From Candidatus Omnitrophota bacterium (lineage in GTDB: Bacteria; Omnitrophota; Gorgyraeia; JAGLLT01), in assembly GCA_030630095.1 (NCBI GenBank), contig DAOVNW010000050.1, forward strand, positions 1-7,158: 7,158 bases of DNA. The letters are read 5' to 3'. The first letter of the stretch is position 1. Each line of letters starts with the position of its first letter. Made by a program: the position numbers and the translations under genes. This document shows, piece after piece, positions 5,260 to 7,158 of the stretch. Under the pieces are notes generated by a model. It saw nothing but the letters and a program-made list of their open reading frames with translations. It was not told the DNA's origin and did not search any database.

Positions 5260-7158
5260 TTAACTTTCTTCTATATATTCCTGAATAGATTTAACTGATA
5301 AATCGCTTTTTAATATGGTTTCTATTCCATTAACAGCTGCTTGAGCGCCTTGAATTGTAGTTATGCAGGGAATTCCATGCATAACCGCTGAATTTCTCAT
5401 AGGCTTCATATCAGATTGGCCTTTTTGTCCTGAGGGCGTATTGATAATAAGACTTAGCCCGCCTTTTTTTATAAGTTCTAAAATCCCGCTATCACCTTCT
5501 CCAATTTTACCAGCTATTTCCGTTTCAATGTTATTAGAACGAAGAACTTTAGATGTTCCTTTTGTGGCGATTATTTCAAAGCTCATATCGTAAAGTTTTT
5601 TGGCAACAAATACTATATCTCTTTTGTCATCATTTTTAACACTTATAAAAACTCTGCCTTTAACGGGAAGAGCCTGGCCTGCCGCAATCTGAGCCTTATA
5701 GAAAGCTATCCCAAATGAGGAACCTATTCCCATTACCTCACCGGTTGATTTCATCTCCGGGCCAAGCAATATGTCCACACCGGAAAATCTTGAAAATGGT
5801 AAAACAGATTCTTTTACCGATATATGATTTAATCTTTTCTCTTTTGTGTATCCCAGCTCATGGAGCTTCCTGCCCACCATCAGTTTGGCGGCTATCTTTG
5901 CCAGAGGAATACCCAATGCCTTACTTACAAAAGGTACTGTTCTGGAAGCCCTGGGGTTAACTTCTAAAACATATACAGTATCATTTTTCACCGCGAACTG
6001 GATATTCAATAGGCCTTTAACTTTTAATTCTCTCGACAATCTATACGTATGTTCCCTTATAGTATTTATTACGTCATCGCTTAAAGTATGCGGAGGAAGC
6101 ACGCAAGCTGAATCGCCGGAATGCACCCCTGCTTCCTCTATATGCTCCATAATGCCGCCTATCAGGGTTTGCTCTCCATCTGAAAGAGCGTCAACGTCCA
6201 CTTCAATAGCACTCTCTAAAAACTTGTCTATTAAAATAGGCTGTTCATGAGAAGTGTCTTTTGCCTCTTTTATAAATTCACCCAAAGAAACATCATCATA
6301 AACAATCTTCATCGCCCTGCCGCCCAGTACATATGACGGCCTTACTAATACAGGATATCCTATTCTCTTTGCAATCTTCTCTGCTTCTTCTCTTGAGACA
6401 GCTGAGCCGTTAGCTGGCTGACTAATCTTTAGCTTTCTTATTAACTTTGCGAATTTATCTCTGTTTTCCGCTCTATCAATTGACTTAACAGATGTGCCAA
6501 TAATCGGCACGCCGGCTTCTTTTAATCTTTTTGCTAGATTTAACGGGGTCTGCCCGCCGAATTGCACTATCACACCATCGGGCTTCTCCTTATCAATAAT
6601 ATTCATTACATCTTCAAATGTTAGGGGTTCGAAGTATAACTTATCCGATGTATCATAGTCTGTTGAGACCGTCTCCGGATTTGAGTTAACCATAATGGTC
6701 TCATAGCCTAACTCTTTAAGCGCGAAAGAAGCATGACAGCAGCAATAATCAAATTCAATTCCCTGGCCAATCCTGTTCGGACCTCCTCCTAATATCATTA
6801 TCTTTTTATTCCCGGAAATCCTGGTCTCGTCTTCTGTCTCATAAGTTGAATAATAATAGGGGGTATACGCCTCAAACTCTGCAGCACATGTATCTACCAA
6901 TTTAAACGTGGCTTCAATTCCCTGACTTTTTCTCAATTTTCTTACCGATAATTCGTCTGATTTGATTAAATTGGCAATTTGTTTATCACTGAATCCAAAC
7001 TGCTTCGCCCGGAGTAAAAGCTCAGAGGACAGATGATAGAGGACAGATGGCAAATTTTTCTGCTCTCTGTCTTCTGCTTTCTGTCTTCTGACTTCTGTTA
7101 TCTGCTTTCTGTCATCTGTTATCTGTTTCTCAAGTTCTACAATTTGACTGATATTATC
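5260..7158 (-). CDS. carB: Carbamoyl-phosphate synthase large subunit, C-terminal 632 residues (5' end off the window)
   Basis: The frame is open from 7158 to the TAA at 5260. CarB is normally about 1,070 residues, so the first ATP-grasp half lies outside; this is not a truncation. Numbering from 7158, the oligomerisation domain comes first (VDTCAAEF at 88-95), then the carbamate-phosphorylating ATP-grasp unit: GGGPNRIGQGIEFDYCC (124-140), PETVSTDYDTSDKLYFEP (161-178), RPSYVLGGRAM (273-283), GIMEHIEEAGVHSGDSA (335-351) and EVNPRASRTVPF (399-410). The C-terminal MGS-like allosteric domain spans about 501-632. The enzyme with CarA makes carbamoyl phosphate from glutamine, bicarbonate and ATP for pyrimidines and arginine. 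Oddity: residues 12-45 are encoded by an inverted 7-bp repeat array, lengthening the linker between ELEKQ and LLLRAKQFGF by roughly 20 residues over E. coli CarB. The TTG at 7053 lies inside this array and is not the real start. Confidence 0.97.
   Translation of the reverse strand, partial: DNISQIVELEKQITDDRKQITEVRRQKAEDREQKNLPSVLYHLSSELLLRAKQFGFSDKQIANLIKSDELSVRKLRKSQGIEATFKLVDTCAAEFEAYTPYYYSTYETEDETRISGNKKIMILGGGPNRIGQGIEFDYCCCHASFALKELGYETIMVNSNPETVSTDYDTSDKLYFEPLTFEDVMNIIDKEKPDGVIVQFGGQTPLNLAKRLKEAGVPIIGTSVKSIDRAENRDKFAKLIRKLKISQPANGSAVSREEAEKIAKRIGYPVLVRPSYVLGGRAMKIVYDDVSLGEFIKEAKDTSHEQPILIDKFLESAIEVDVDALSDGEQTLIGGIMEHIEEAGVHSGDSACVLPPHTLSDDVINTIREHTYRLSRELKVKGLLNIQFAVKNDTVYVLEVNPRASRTVPFVSKALGIPLAKIAAKLMVGRKLHELGYTKEKRLNHISVKESVLPFSRFSGVDILLGPEMKSTGEVMGIGSSFGIAFYKAQIAAGQALPVKGRVFISVKNDDKRDIVFVAKKLYDMSFEIIATKGTSKVLRSNNIETEIAGKIGEGDSGILELIKKGGLSLIINTPSGQKGQSDMKPMRNSAVMHGIPCITTIQGAQAAVNGIETILKSDLSVKSIQEYIEES
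7023..7125. repeat. Inverted heptamer array translated in frame within carB
   Basis: On the minus strand 7060-7125 consists of nine consecutive 7-bp units of form CAGANNN plus a final CAG. On the plus strand 7023-7050 has four units of the same type (CAGAGGA, CAGATGA, TAGAGGA, CAGATGG). The arms face each other across about 8-9 AT-rich bases. Pairing 7023-7052 with 7061-7090 gives 22 of 30 Watson-Crick matches plus one G-U, a hairpin in the carB mRNA. Nine 7-bp units make 63 bases, so the reading frame is kept and the peptide repeats every seven residues (QITDDRK, then QITEVRR, then a QKA unit). Confidence 0.8.

Noticed and set aside
7051..7053. TTG as start codon of a 597-aa CarB
   Set aside because: The frame stays open for 35 more codons to the window edge and continues with CarB-like sequence (DNISQIVELEKQ). 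The TTG lies in the loop of the inverted repeat, so it is internal and the gene is simply cut by the window.

Overview
The window comes from a moderately AT-rich bacterial chromosome in which every supported gene lies on the minus strand. In transcription order they are carB (5' part off the window), mnmG, a TIGR01212-type radical SAM gene, guaA, a small four-helix-bundle gene, and the first 14 codons of purF. The core proteins resemble those of uncultivated candidate phyla (Omnitrophota or Elusimicrobiota would fit). That placement is a guess from general style, and no marker in the window proves it.

Layout: 5260-7158 encodes the C-terminal 632 residues of the carbamoyl-phosphate synthase large subunit. 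A 178-base gap (5082-5259) carries a good promoter candidate for mnmG. mnmG (3243-5081) overlaps the radical SAM gene (2342-3265) by 23 bases, so the two are surely cotranscribed. A 143-base gap (2199-2341) carries a weaker promoter candidate in front of guaA (621-2198). The space between guaA and purF is almost filled by a cassette at 61-614: a 123-aa 23S-rRNA-intervening-sequence-type protein between two inward-pointing arrays of 7-bp A-rich repeats.

Functionally, carB, guaA and purF are glutamine-dependent nucleotide synthesis enzymes or subunits (carbamoyl phosphate, GMP, phosphoribosylamine). mnmG and its overlapping partner look like a tRNA wobble-uridine pair: MnmG installs the carboxymethylaminomethyl group at U34, and the radical SAM enzyme is related to B. 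subtilis YtqA (reported as MnmL) and E. coli YhcC.

The least ordinary feature is a shared repeat grammar. Two separate places, the ends of the four-helix-bundle cassette and the interior of carB, carry inward-facing arrays of 7-bp units that begin with C and continue purine-rich. In the cassette the arms enclose a gene. In carB they enclose about 8-9 bases and are read in frame as a peptide with a seven-residue repeat. They may be a full and a solo form of one class of small element, comparable in form to 23S rRNA intervening sequences, rickettsial palindromic elements and cyanobacterial heptanucleotide repeats. That unification is inference.
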